Below, piece after piece: positions 1 through 4,566 of a DNA stretch of 5,320 bases. Numbering within the stretch: position 1 is the stretch's first letter; the number at the start of each line of letters is the position of its first letter. Origin of the DNA: Aquirhabdus sp. (lineage in GTDB: Bacteria > Pseudomonadota > Gammaproteobacteria > Pseudomonadales > Moraxellaceae); contig JASLFQ010000290.1 of assembly GCA_030150595.1 (NCBI GenBank), positions 1 to 5,320 on the forward strand, given 5' to 3'. Under the pieces are notes generated by a model that was not told where the DNA came from, did not search any database, and was given only the letters and a program-made list of their open reading frames with translations. Position numbers and translations under genes: made by a program.

Positions 1-203
1 TCTTCAACAAATGCATTAATCGATGGACCGCATTCTTCTGGATCATAGGGCAAGAAACCCGCTTCTTTATATTTTGGATAATCGCGATCTAGCTCGGACT
101 CATCCGCAACTGAAAGCAAATTATTGGCAAGCACAAAATTAAACGGTTCAAGGTACACTTGGCAAGACTGGTCAAACGCATCTTTCTGAATATATTTAAA
201 CAT
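1..203 (-). CDS. Unrecognised protein, N-terminal part (runs off left edge)
   Basis: An open minus-strand frame begins with ATG at 203-201 and continues without a stop to the window edge (67 full codons). The peptide starts MFKYIQKDAF and includes the stretches VYLEPFNFVLANN and PYDPEECGPSINAFVE. It looks like a soluble, acidic, aromatic-containing globular protein with no signal peptide or membrane segment in the visible part. I do not recognise the family. The frame stays open upstream to tandem stops at 332-327, so a longer form from TTG at 320-318 is formally possible. ATG 203 is preferred because TTG lacks a ribosome-binding site, although the AGGG about 7 nt before ATG 203 is only a weak one. 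The gene lies after the infC terminator, so it probably has its own promoter. Confidence 0.55.
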   Translation of the reverse strand, partial: MFKYIQKDAFDQSCQVYLEPFNFVLANNLLSVADESELDRDYPKYKEAGFLPYDPEECGPSINAFVE

Positions 204-238
204 TACCCTACCCTGCTTCAGTTTGTATAAACGAGAAC

Positions 239-256
239 CCTTGCCTAGCGGCAAAG
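239..256 (-). repeat. Short inverted repeat upstream of the left-edge gene
   Basis: TTGCC (241-245) and GGCAA (250-254) form a perfect 5-bp inverted repeat around a 4-nt loop. On the minus strand the stem extends by one G-U and one C-G pair. It lies about 38 nt upstream of ATG 203. No T-run follows on either strand, so it is not a terminator; an operator or mRNA hairpin is possible. The rest of 204-367 shows no other feature I can support. Confidence 0.3.
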
Positions 257-367
257 CAAAATAATCCAGAATGCTTCTATAGAACCTATCAAAGTTACAT
301 TCACAAATGCCAGTAAACAATCTGGGCTATCAAATAAAGCCTTGAGCCAGATCAAACGATGAACACC

Positions 368-393
368 AAAAAACCTTACGATCACTCGCAAGG
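368..393 (-). terminator. Rho-independent terminator of the thrS-infC transcript
   Basis: Read on the minus strand, CCTTGCGA (393-386), a GTGA tetraloop of the GNRA type, and TCGTAAGG (381-374) form an 8-bp stem with one internal G-U pair. Six T residues (373-368) follow at once. It begins 36 nt after the infC stop codon. On the plus strand the hairpin has no T-run after it, so it works only for infC. Confidence 0.88.
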
Positions 394-429
394 CTTATTT
401 AAAACGGACAAACAAGACTTAAGAAAAAG

Positions 430-981
430 TTATTTCTTCTTCTTAGGGCCAATCAACATGCCCATTTGCTTGCCTTCCATCTTTGGTGCTTGCTCAACAA
501 TACCAATCTCAGCCACATCAGCTTCAATACGTTGTAATTGTTTGAGACCAATTTCTTGGTGCGCCATTTCACGACCACGGAAACGCAAAGTGATCTTCAC
601 TTTATCGCCGTCTTCCAAGAAACGCTCAATAGCACGGAATTTGACTTGATAGTCGCCTTCTTCGGTGCCCGGACGAATCTTGATTTCCTTGACTTGGACT
701 TGATGCTGCTTCTTGCGGGCATCTTTTTGCTTTTGTTTTAGATCAAACAAATGCTTGTTATAGTCCATGATTTTACAGACTGGTGGCTCAGCATTGGCAA
801 CAATCTCAACCAAATCAAGCTGTGCTGCTTCGGCCGCACTGATTGCCTCGGCTAGAGAAACGATACCTTTTTGTTCGCCATTTTCATCGACTAACCGTAC
901 TTCTGTGGCTTCGATTTCAGTGTTAATTGCAGGACGGCTACCTTTTGCGCCCTGCGGACTGCGTGGTTCTGGTTTGTTCAC
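430..981 (-). CDS. infC: Translation initiation factor IF-3
   Basis: IF-3 binds the 30S subunit, keeps 50S off and checks the initiator tRNA and start codon. The 183-residue product has the usual length (E. coli about 180) and both domains. The N-domain carries the [16 protein letters not shown] signature near residues 62-74. A Lys/Gln-rich linker (about 80-96) leads into the C-domain with [16 protein letters not shown] and the highly conserved [12 protein letters not shown], and the protein ends in PKKKK. The start is GTG (981-979), with GGAG (990-987) 5 nt upstream. The GTG overlaps the thrS stop in the sequence GTGA, so translation is probably coupled to thrS. E. coli infC starts with AUU, which IF-3 discriminates against for autoregulation. 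No AUU or other rare start lies in frame near this position. A terminator follows, and rpmI/rplT are not next. Confidence 0.97.
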   Translation of the reverse strand: MNKPEPRSPQGAKGSRPAINTEIEATEVRLVDENGEQKGIVSLAEAISAAEAAQLDLVEIVANAEPPVCKIMDYNKHLFDLKQKQKDARKKQHQVQVKEIKIRPGTEEGDYQVKFRAIERFLEDGDKVKITLRFRGREMAHQEIGLKQLQRIEADVAEIGIVEQAPKMEGKQMGMLIGPKKKK

Positions 982-2918
982 TCTTGCTCCAAAATATGCC
1001 TGCCTCGTTCGGCTACGGCGGATTGAACCAATGCCACAAATGCGTCTATGGACATCGTTCCTAGATTTTTACCACCCCGAGTACGCACGTTGACAGTACC
1101 GTCTTCAACTTCACGGTCACCTAACACCAACATGTAGGGGACACGCTCTAATGTACGCTCGCGGATTTTAAAACCAATTTTTTCGTTTCTCAAGTCACTT
1201 ATAGCACGAATGCCTTGCTGACCTAATTTCTTGACCACATCACGACAAGCATCAGCCTGACTATCAGTGATATTCATCACGCATGCCTGCACTGGACTTA
1301 ACCATGGCGGCATCAAACCTGCGTAATGTTCGATCAGTATACCAATAAACCGTTCAAAACTACCAAGTATCGCGCGATGCAGCATAACTGGATGGTCACG
1401 CTGATTGTCTTCAGTCACAAAAGACGCATCTAAACGCATTGGCATATTGAAATCGCACTGGATTGTACCACACTGCCAGACACGACCCAGACAGTCTTTC
1501 AGCGAAAATTCAATTTTCGGGCCATAGAACGCACCTTCACCGGGTTGCAGATCCCATTTCAGACCCGCTGCATCCAACGCATCCGCCAAAGATTTTTCAG
1601 CCAAATCCCACAATGAATCATCACCCACGCGTTTTGCAGGACGTGTCGATAGTTTCATTTGCACATCGTCAAAGCCAAAGTCTTTGTACACAGCTAATGT
1701 CAATGCAATAAAATCAGCCACTTCCTGACCAATTTGTTCTTTGGTACAGAAAATATGCGCATCATCTTGCGTAAAGCCGCGTACACGCATGATGCCGTGT
1801 AGCGAACCTGATGGCTCATTACGATGACATGAACCAAACTCGGCCAAACGTAATGGCAAATCACGGTAAGACTTCAAACCTTGGTTGAATACTTGAACGT
1901 GACAAGGGCAATTCATTGGCTTCACCGCATAATTGCGGTTTTCTGAATGTGTAGTGAACATGTTTTCAGCATAGTTTGCCGCATGTCCTGATTTTTCCCA
2001 CAGAACGATATCAACCACTTGCGGTGTTTTGATCTCTAAGTAGCCATTATCTTGCTGAACTTTACGCATGTATTGTTCGAGCACTTGATAGATCGTCCAG
2101 CCATTCGGATGCCAGAACACCATGCCCGGCGCTTCTTCTTGCATATGGAACAAATCTAAGGCTTTACCAATCTTACGATGGTCGCGTTTTTCCGCTTCTT
2201 CGATACGGGTAATGTACGCCGCGAGCTGTTTTTTATCCGCCCACGCAGTACCGTAAACACGTTGAAGCTGTTCGTTTTTCGCATCACCGCGCCAGTAAGC
2301 GCCAGACAATTTAGTCAGTTTAAAAGCTTTCAAGAAACGGGTATTTGGCACGTGCGGACCACGGCACATATCCACGTATTCTTGGTGATAATACAAACCC
2401 ATCGCCGTTTCATTAGGCATGTCTTCAATCAAACGCAATTTGTAATCTTCATGGCGCGATTGGAATACTGCGATGGCTTCGGCACGCGGAGTCATTTTTT
2501 TAATGACGTCATAATCCGCATCGATCAACGTTTTCATACGCGCTTCGATTGCCGCAACATCATCTAGCGTAAATGGTTTTTCGCTGTAGATGTCGTAATA
2601 GAAACCTTCCTCAATCACAGGGCCAATCACCATTTTCACATCTGGACGCAACTGCTTCACTGCATGACCGAGCAAATGCGCGCAAGAATGGCGAATGATT
2701 TCCAGCCCTTCTTCATCTTTTGGCGTGATGATTTGCAATGTTGCATTTTCGGTAATCAAATCAGATGCATCGACGAGTTTGCCGTTGACGCGACCCGCCA
2801 GCGTAACTTTCGCCAATCCTGCGCCAATACTTTGGGCAACATCCATGACGGATACGGATTGATCGAATTGTTTTTGATCGCCATTCGGCAATGTGATGAT
2901 GATTGGAGCTTGAGACAT
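978..2918 (-). CDS. thrS: Threonyl-tRNA synthetase
   Basis: Cytoplasmic class II synthetase that charges tRNA-Thr with threonine. The 646-residue product matches the bacterial length (E. coli 642). Domains in order: TGS (about 1-65); editing domain with HSCAH (His77, His81) and the C-x3-H pair Cys185/His189; class II catalytic core with zinc ligands Cys337 (in KPMNCPCH), His388 (in DDAHIFC) and His514 (in [14 protein letters not shown]); and the C-terminal anticodon-binding domain from about residue 540, with [13 protein letters not shown]. Numbers are my counts from alignment to remembered E. coli ThrRS. The start is ATG 2918-2916, with AAGGA (2931-2927) 8 nt upstream. A GTG at 3005 in the same frame would add 29 residues unlike ThrRS, and it lies inside the structured leader, so it is rejected. 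First gene of an operon with infC (4-nt overlap), probably under autogenous translational control. Confidence 0.98.
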   Translation of the reverse strand: MSQAPIIITLPNGDQKQFDQSVSVMDVAQSIGAGLAKVTLAGRVNGKLVDASDLITENATLQIITPKDEEGLEIIRHSCAHLLGHAVKQLRPDVKMVIGPVIEEGFYYDIYSEKPFTLDDVAAIEARMKTLIDADYDVIKKMTPRAEAIAVFQSRHEDYKLRLIEDMPNETAMGLYYHQEYVDMCRGPHVPNTRFLKAFKLTKLSGAYWRGDAKNEQLQRVYGTAWADKKQLAAYITRIEEAEKRDHRKIGKALDLFHMQEEAPGMVFWHPNGWTIYQVLEQYMRKVQQDNGYLEIKTPQVVDIVLWEKSGHAANYAENMFTTHSENRNYAVKPMNCPCHVQVFNQGLKSYRDLPLRLAEFGSCHRNEPSGSLHGIMRVRGFTQDDAHIFCTKEQIGQEVADFIALTLAVYKDFGFDDVQMKLSTRPAKRVGDDSLWDLAEKSLADALDAAGLKWDLQPGEGAFYGPKIEFSLKDCLGRVWQCGTIQCDFNMPMRLDASFVTEDNQRDHPVMLHRAILGSFERFIGILIEHYAGLMPPWLSPVQACVMNITDSQADACRDVVKKLGQQGIRAISDLRNEKIGFKIRERTLERVPYMLVLGDREVEDGTVNVRTRGGKNLGTMSIDAFVALVQSAVAERGRHILEQE

Positions 2919-2935
2919 GCTATAGATCCTTGGGG

Positions 2936-2966
2936 AGTGATGGCCTGTACGAAAGGTCATATCACC
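2936..2966 (-). promoter_or_regulatory. thrS leader: tRNA-Thr anticodon-arm mimic
   Basis: On the minus strand ATGACCT (2960-2954) pairs with AGGCCAT (2946-2940), six pairs with one A-C mismatch, and closes a 7-nt loop TTCGTAC (2953-2947). Below it, GGTG (2966-2963) pairs with CACT (2939-2936; the last pair is G-U) after a 2-nt bulge. As RNA the loop reads U-U-CGU-A-C, matching positions 32-38 of a tRNA-Thr anticodon loop with U33 and A37 in place. The CGU lies 31-33 nt upstream of the thrS AUG, and the hairpin ends 5 nt before the Shine-Dalgarno AAGGA. In E. coli an anticodon-like loop just upstream of the thrS ribosome-binding site is bound by ThrRS, which blocks initiation. Function here is inferred from this likeness. 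Confidence 0.65.
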
Positions 2967-3002
2967 GCGAGATGAAAATTTGAGAAATTTATCGCCCATG
3001 AA

Positions 3003-3032
3003 CACGCATTTGTATTAATTTCAAACTGCGTG
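3003..3032 (-). promoter_or_regulatory. thrS leader: second, upstream stem-loop
   Basis: On the minus strand CACGCA-(G)-TTTG (3032-3022) pairs with CAAATGCGTG (3012-3003). This gives ten Watson-Crick pairs with one bulged G, around a 9-nt AU-only loop (3021-3013). A 36-nt AU-rich stretch with little structure (3002-2967) separates it from the anticodon-like hairpin. The order stem-loop, unpaired AU-rich linker, anticodon-like hairpin, Shine-Dalgarno is that of domains 4-3-2-1 of the E. coli thrS operator. The thrS transcript must start upstream of 3032 (higher plus-strand coordinate) for this to be used. Confidence 0.55.
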
Positions 3033-3194
3033 AACCAGCATCTCCATTCAATACCAGCGAATGCTGATGAAAAAATAGAAGGCAAAGACTTTAGCAAGTT
3101 TTCAATAAAAAGTCATGTGCTGAGCAAAGCTTATGCTAAAAAACCGCATTGTATTTCACATTACTCTAGAAAAGTTCGATTGCCATTCGTCGGA
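3033..3194. other. Intergenic, thrS upstream region; no gene seen
   Basis: This stretch must contain the thrS promoter (minus strand), but I cannot pick out a convincing -35/-10 pair. A TTGAAA on the minus strand (3106-3101) has no good -10 at the right distance. A TACAAT farther upstream (about 3150) lacks a good -35. GACTTT (3087-3092) and AAAGTC (3109-3114) form a 6-bp inverted repeat. The plus-strand reading frame from 3030 to 3233 has no ribosome-binding site or protein-like composition. Confidence 0.5.
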
Positions 3195-3219
3195 ACAAGA
3201 ATGATTCTTGTCTCAAGAA
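3195..3219. repeat. Alternating CAAGAA/TTCTTG inverted-repeat cluster upstream of bfd
   Basis: ACAAGAAT (3195-3202), a central G, and ATTCTTGT (3204-3211) form a perfect palindrome with 8-bp arms. A third copy, CAAGAA (3214-3219), lies just after. The hexamer thus occurs at 3196 (forward), 3205 (reverse) and 3214 (forward), exactly 9 bp apart. The cluster ends three bases before the bfd -35 hexamer. The central AATGATT resembles the middle of a Fur box, but the rest does not. It looks like a protein-binding array, of unknown partner. Confidence 0.5.
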
Positions 3220-3222
3220 CCC

Positions 3223-3250
3223 TTGACATATGAGAATAATTATCAATAAT
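3223..3250 (+). promoter_or_regulatory. bfd promoter (sigma-70 type)
   Basis: Consensus -35 TTGACA at 3223-3228, 16-bp spacer, and -10 AATAAT at 3245-3250 (five of six to TATAAT). Transcription would start near 3257, giving a leader of about 97 nt before bfd. The spacer is filled by the Fur box. Confidence 0.75.
3231..3245 (+). promoter_or_regulatory. Fur box over the bfd promoter
   Basis: TGAGAATAATTATCA matches the 7-1-7 Fur consensus TGATAATnATTATCA at 13 of 14 specified bases. It lies between the -35 and -10 hexamers, where Fe-Fur would block RNA polymerase. The right half-site continues as ATTATCAATAAT, so more than one Fur dimer might bind. This predicts bfd repression when iron is plentiful and induction on iron starvation, as known for bfd in E. 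coli and Pseudomonas. Confidence 0.85.
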
Positions 3251-3261
3251 GGAGTTATTCC

Positions 3262-3334
3262 CGTTTAGAACTTTACCCGAGTTTAAGCGTTCAGGAATAG
3301 CTCATAAGGAAAGAGCTCCAAACTTAACCAGTTT
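3262..3334 (+). promoter_or_regulatory. Structured 5' leader of bfd (three hairpins)
   Basis: Three inverted repeats follow one another in the predicted untranslated leader. First, 3262-3289: CGTTTA-(G)-AACT with AGTTTAAGCG, ten pairs including one G-U and one bulge. Second, 3299-3317: AGCTC with GAGCT around a 9-nt loop. Third, 3320-3334: AAACT with AGTTT around a 5-nt loop. The first and third share the core AACTT-ACC-AGTTTA (3269-3285 and 3321-3335), like a duplicated element. The third ends 19 nt before the bfd ATG. No known riboswitch family is recognised. Confidence 0.45.
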
Positions 3335-3353
3335 AGAATCTTAGAGACCTCAT

Positions 3354-3548
3354 ATGTACGTTTGCCTATGCCGTGGTGTGACTGACAAAGCAATCAAACA
3401 AGCCGTTGAAAATGGCTGTGATACTTTTCGTGAAGTGCGCGACGAATTAGACGTCGGTACATGTTGCGGAATGTGTGTTCCTGAAACGCGTCAATTGATT
3501 GATGAAACACTCGCTAAGCTGGCAAGCAGTATTTCTACTGCCGCATAA
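3354..3548 (+). CDS. bfd: Bacterioferritin-associated ferredoxin
   Basis: Small [2Fe-2S] protein that docks on bacterioferritin and passes electrons to the stored ferric core so that iron is released. The 64-residue product has the Bfd/BFD-like [2Fe-2S] fold signature: MYVCLCRGVTD at the start (Cys4, Cys6) and VGTCCGMC (Cys38, Cys41) as cluster ligands, at the same positions as in P. aeruginosa Bfd. Tyr2 and Leu5, contact residues for bacterioferritin in P. aeruginosa, are kept. So are Arg26, Arg29 and a basic residue at 46, its anion site. Cys22 and Cys37 are extra non-ligand cysteines. The C-terminus is short. Only a weak ribosome-binding site (AGAG, 3343-3346) precedes ATG 3354, but the start is fixed by the MYVCLC motif. 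A Fur-box promoter drives it. No bacterioferritin gene lies in the window. Confidence 0.96.
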   Translation: MYVCLCRGVTDKAIKQAVENGCDTFREVRDELDVGTCCGMCVPETRQLIDETLAKLASSISTAA

Positions 3549-3578
3549 AATATTCATTTTTAAAATAAATCCAAGTTA

Positions 3579-3597
3579 ACTGAGCTTGTCGAAGTGC
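3579..3597. repeat. Possible unit of a short dispersed repeat
   Basis: ACTGAGCTTGTCGAAGTGC, whose complement includes CTTCGACAAGCTCAGT, has the wording of a short repeat that I know as a frequent intergenic element in many proteobacterial genomes, often as pairs of inverted units. Only one unit is seen here, in the gap between the convergent bfd and thioesterase genes. Confidence 0.3.
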
Positions 3598-3605
3598 ACA
3601 TCTAA

Positions 3606-3643
3606 ACCTTCATTAATAAGGTCTACATGATGCAGATACTGCA
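3606..3643. terminator. Weak hairpins between convergent genes
   Basis: TGCAG-ATA-CTGCA (3631-3643) is a perfect 5-bp hairpin followed on the plus strand by CATTTTG, a poor T-run. Just before it, the minus strand can form an 8-bp stem TAGACCTT/AAGGTTTA (3625-3603, one G-U pair) without a T-run. Either could help end the bfd or thioesterase transcripts, but neither is a convincing intrinsic terminator. No better one is seen between 3549 and 3684. Confidence 0.25.
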
Positions 3644-3684
3644 CATTTTGACATGCTCAATGCGCCACATGACATTTAAAAAAA

Positions 3685-4110
3685 TTACTCATCCAACGAC
3701 GGAACTTGACGCGGTTTGCCCTTTTCATCAATCCCCACAAAAGTAAAAATCCCGTCCGTCACTTTCAGATCATCCAACTTATCATCGTGAATTTCCCAGA
3801 CTTCGACCAGCATCTTCATCGACGAAGTGCCGACACGAAGCATTTTGGTATAACACGCTAAAATACTACCAACCTTCACTGGCGCACGAAATATAATATT
3901 TTCAATCGAAACGGTCACCACGCGACCTTTAGAATGCAAGCGCGCATACACGGCACCCGCCAAGTCCATTTGTGAAACTAACCAACCACCAAACACATCA
4001 CCAGACCAATTGGTATCTGCGGGCATCGCCACAGTTTGCATAGACAAGACGCCTTCAGGCTGGCTACCAATTGAATTCGTAATCAAACTTCGTGTTGTAT
4101 GCACCATCAT
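3685..4110 (-). CDS. yciA: Acyl-CoA thioesterase, YciA-type hotdog protein
   Basis: Hydrolyses acyl-CoA thioesters to free acid and CoA in the cytoplasm. The 141-residue product is a single hotdog domain of the YciA/ACOT group. It carries AMPADTNWSGDVFGGWLVSQMDLAG, with the Asp of the MD pair (residue 49 from this start) at the place of catalytic Asp44 of H. influenzae YciA. It also has GRVVTVSIENIIFRAPVKVGS and the VGTSSMKMLVEVW strand. The end, GKPRQVPS, matches E. coli GKPRALP. The chosen start is ATG 4110-4108, with GAG 7 nt upstream. A second ATG follows at once (4107), and TTG at 4122 is less likely. Starting at the later Met (4041) would remove the first strand. Single gene, convergent with bfd; substrate range cannot be read from the sequence. 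Confidence 0.92.
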   Translation of the reverse strand: MMVHTTRSLITNSIGSQPEGVLSMQTVAMPADTNWSGDVFGGWLVSQMDLAGAVYARLHSKGRVVTVSIENIIFRAPVKVGSILACYTKMLRVGTSSMKMLVEVWEIHDDKLDDLKVTDGIFTFVGIDEKGKPRQVPSLDE

Positions 4111-4140
4111 TAAGTCACTCAAAAAGTAGATTCGGTACTG

Positions 4141-4169
4141 ATTTTGCGATTTTTAACATTGAATATCAA
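4141..4169 (-). promoter_or_regulatory. Candidate promoter of the thioesterase gene
   Basis: On the minus strand TTGATA (4169-4164, five of six to the -35 consensus), a 17-bp spacer, and CAAAAT (4146-4141, four of six to TATAAT). Transcription would start near 4134, giving a leader of about 24 nt. The -35 hexamer lies inside the palindrome at 4156-4172. Confidence 0.5.
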
Positions 4170-4172
4170 TGT
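4156..4172. repeat. Palindrome overlapping the thioesterase -35 region
   Basis: ACATTGA-ATA-TCAATGT is a perfect 7-bp inverted repeat with a 3-bp centre. It covers the proposed -35, a classic place for a dimeric repressor. It does not match the FadR or PsrA consensus as I remember them. Confidence 0.5.
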
Positions 4173-4448
4173 ATTTCCCTAACCAACAGGTAGATATCTG
4201 CACAATGATAAACTTCATATTAGTAATCACTATAATCAACCCAGCCTATGGCATAAGATCTAAACCACCAAACAACTGACTTAGATCCAATTGATGATTT
4301 TTGATGACTTCCATTAAAAAGAGCCAGCACAAAACACAAAACTTGATCTAGAAAAATGCAAAAGTACCAATTACAAAATTTCCTAAAAAAACATATACAC
4401 TCATAAATTCTTTAGTTCATTTCACAAACCAACCATAGAACGCCACTC
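4173..4448. other. AT-rich intergenic stretch; no gene seen
   Basis: About 275 bp with stops in all frames and no convincing short gene, RNA gene or terminator. Small palindromes such as AGATATCT (about 4193-4200) and AGATCT occur but have no clear context. It separates the divergent thioesterase and exported-protein genes and may hold distant regulatory sites. Confidence 0.5.
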
Positions 4449-4538
4449 TAATTGACAAAAGTTACGTGCTTTTAAAACAAAAACTCAAGTTTGAGGCGAC
4501 TATTCTGAACACCGCCTGCAAAGTGCCGCTTACTTTTT
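4449..4538 (+). promoter_or_regulatory. Upstream regulatory region of the exported-protein gene (copy 1)
   Basis: This block aligns without gaps to 5231-5320 (about 54 of 90 bases by my count). Best-conserved are 4458-4482, pattern AAAGTnACGTnCTTnTAnAACAAAA (read from 4458/5240 on), and TATTCTGA (4501-4508). A -35 TTGACA lies at 4452-4457 and a -10-like TAAAAC at 4473-4478, but the 15-bp spacer is short; the second copy has TATAAC there. Overlapping inverted repeats AAACT/AGTTT and CTCAA/TTGAG occupy 4481-4495 in this copy only. Confidence 0.5.
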
Positions 4539-4566
4539 GAGCGCATTATATTTAGGAGCATTTAGG

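Noticed and set aside
538..1093. Plus-strand open frames opposite infC
   Set aside because: They are antisense shadows of a well-identified gene and have no start signals.
1463..2975. Plus-strand open frames opposite thrS
   Set aside because: Antisense to highly conserved ThrRS sequence; codon structure belongs to the minus strand.
2919..3005. N-terminal extension of ThrRS from GTG 3005
   Set aside because: The 29 extra residues do not resemble ThrRS, the GTG lies in a hairpin, and ATG 2918 has a good AAGGA site and the family's usual N-terminus.
3195..3211. Palindrome as a second Fur box
   Set aside because: Only about 8 of 14 consensus bases match; the regular CAAGAA spacing suggests another protein.
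3195..3219. Palindrome as a transcription terminator
   Set aside because: No T-run follows on either strand, and no gene ends close before it.
3030..3233. Plus-strand 67-codon open frame
   Set aside because: No ribosome-binding site, no protein-like features, and it runs across the bfd -35 region and the repeat cluster.
3249..3344. 31-codon frame (MELFPFRTLPEF...) in the bfd leader as a leader peptide
   Set aside because: Its ATG overlaps the -10 hexamer, upstream of the predicted transcription start, and has no ribosome-binding site.
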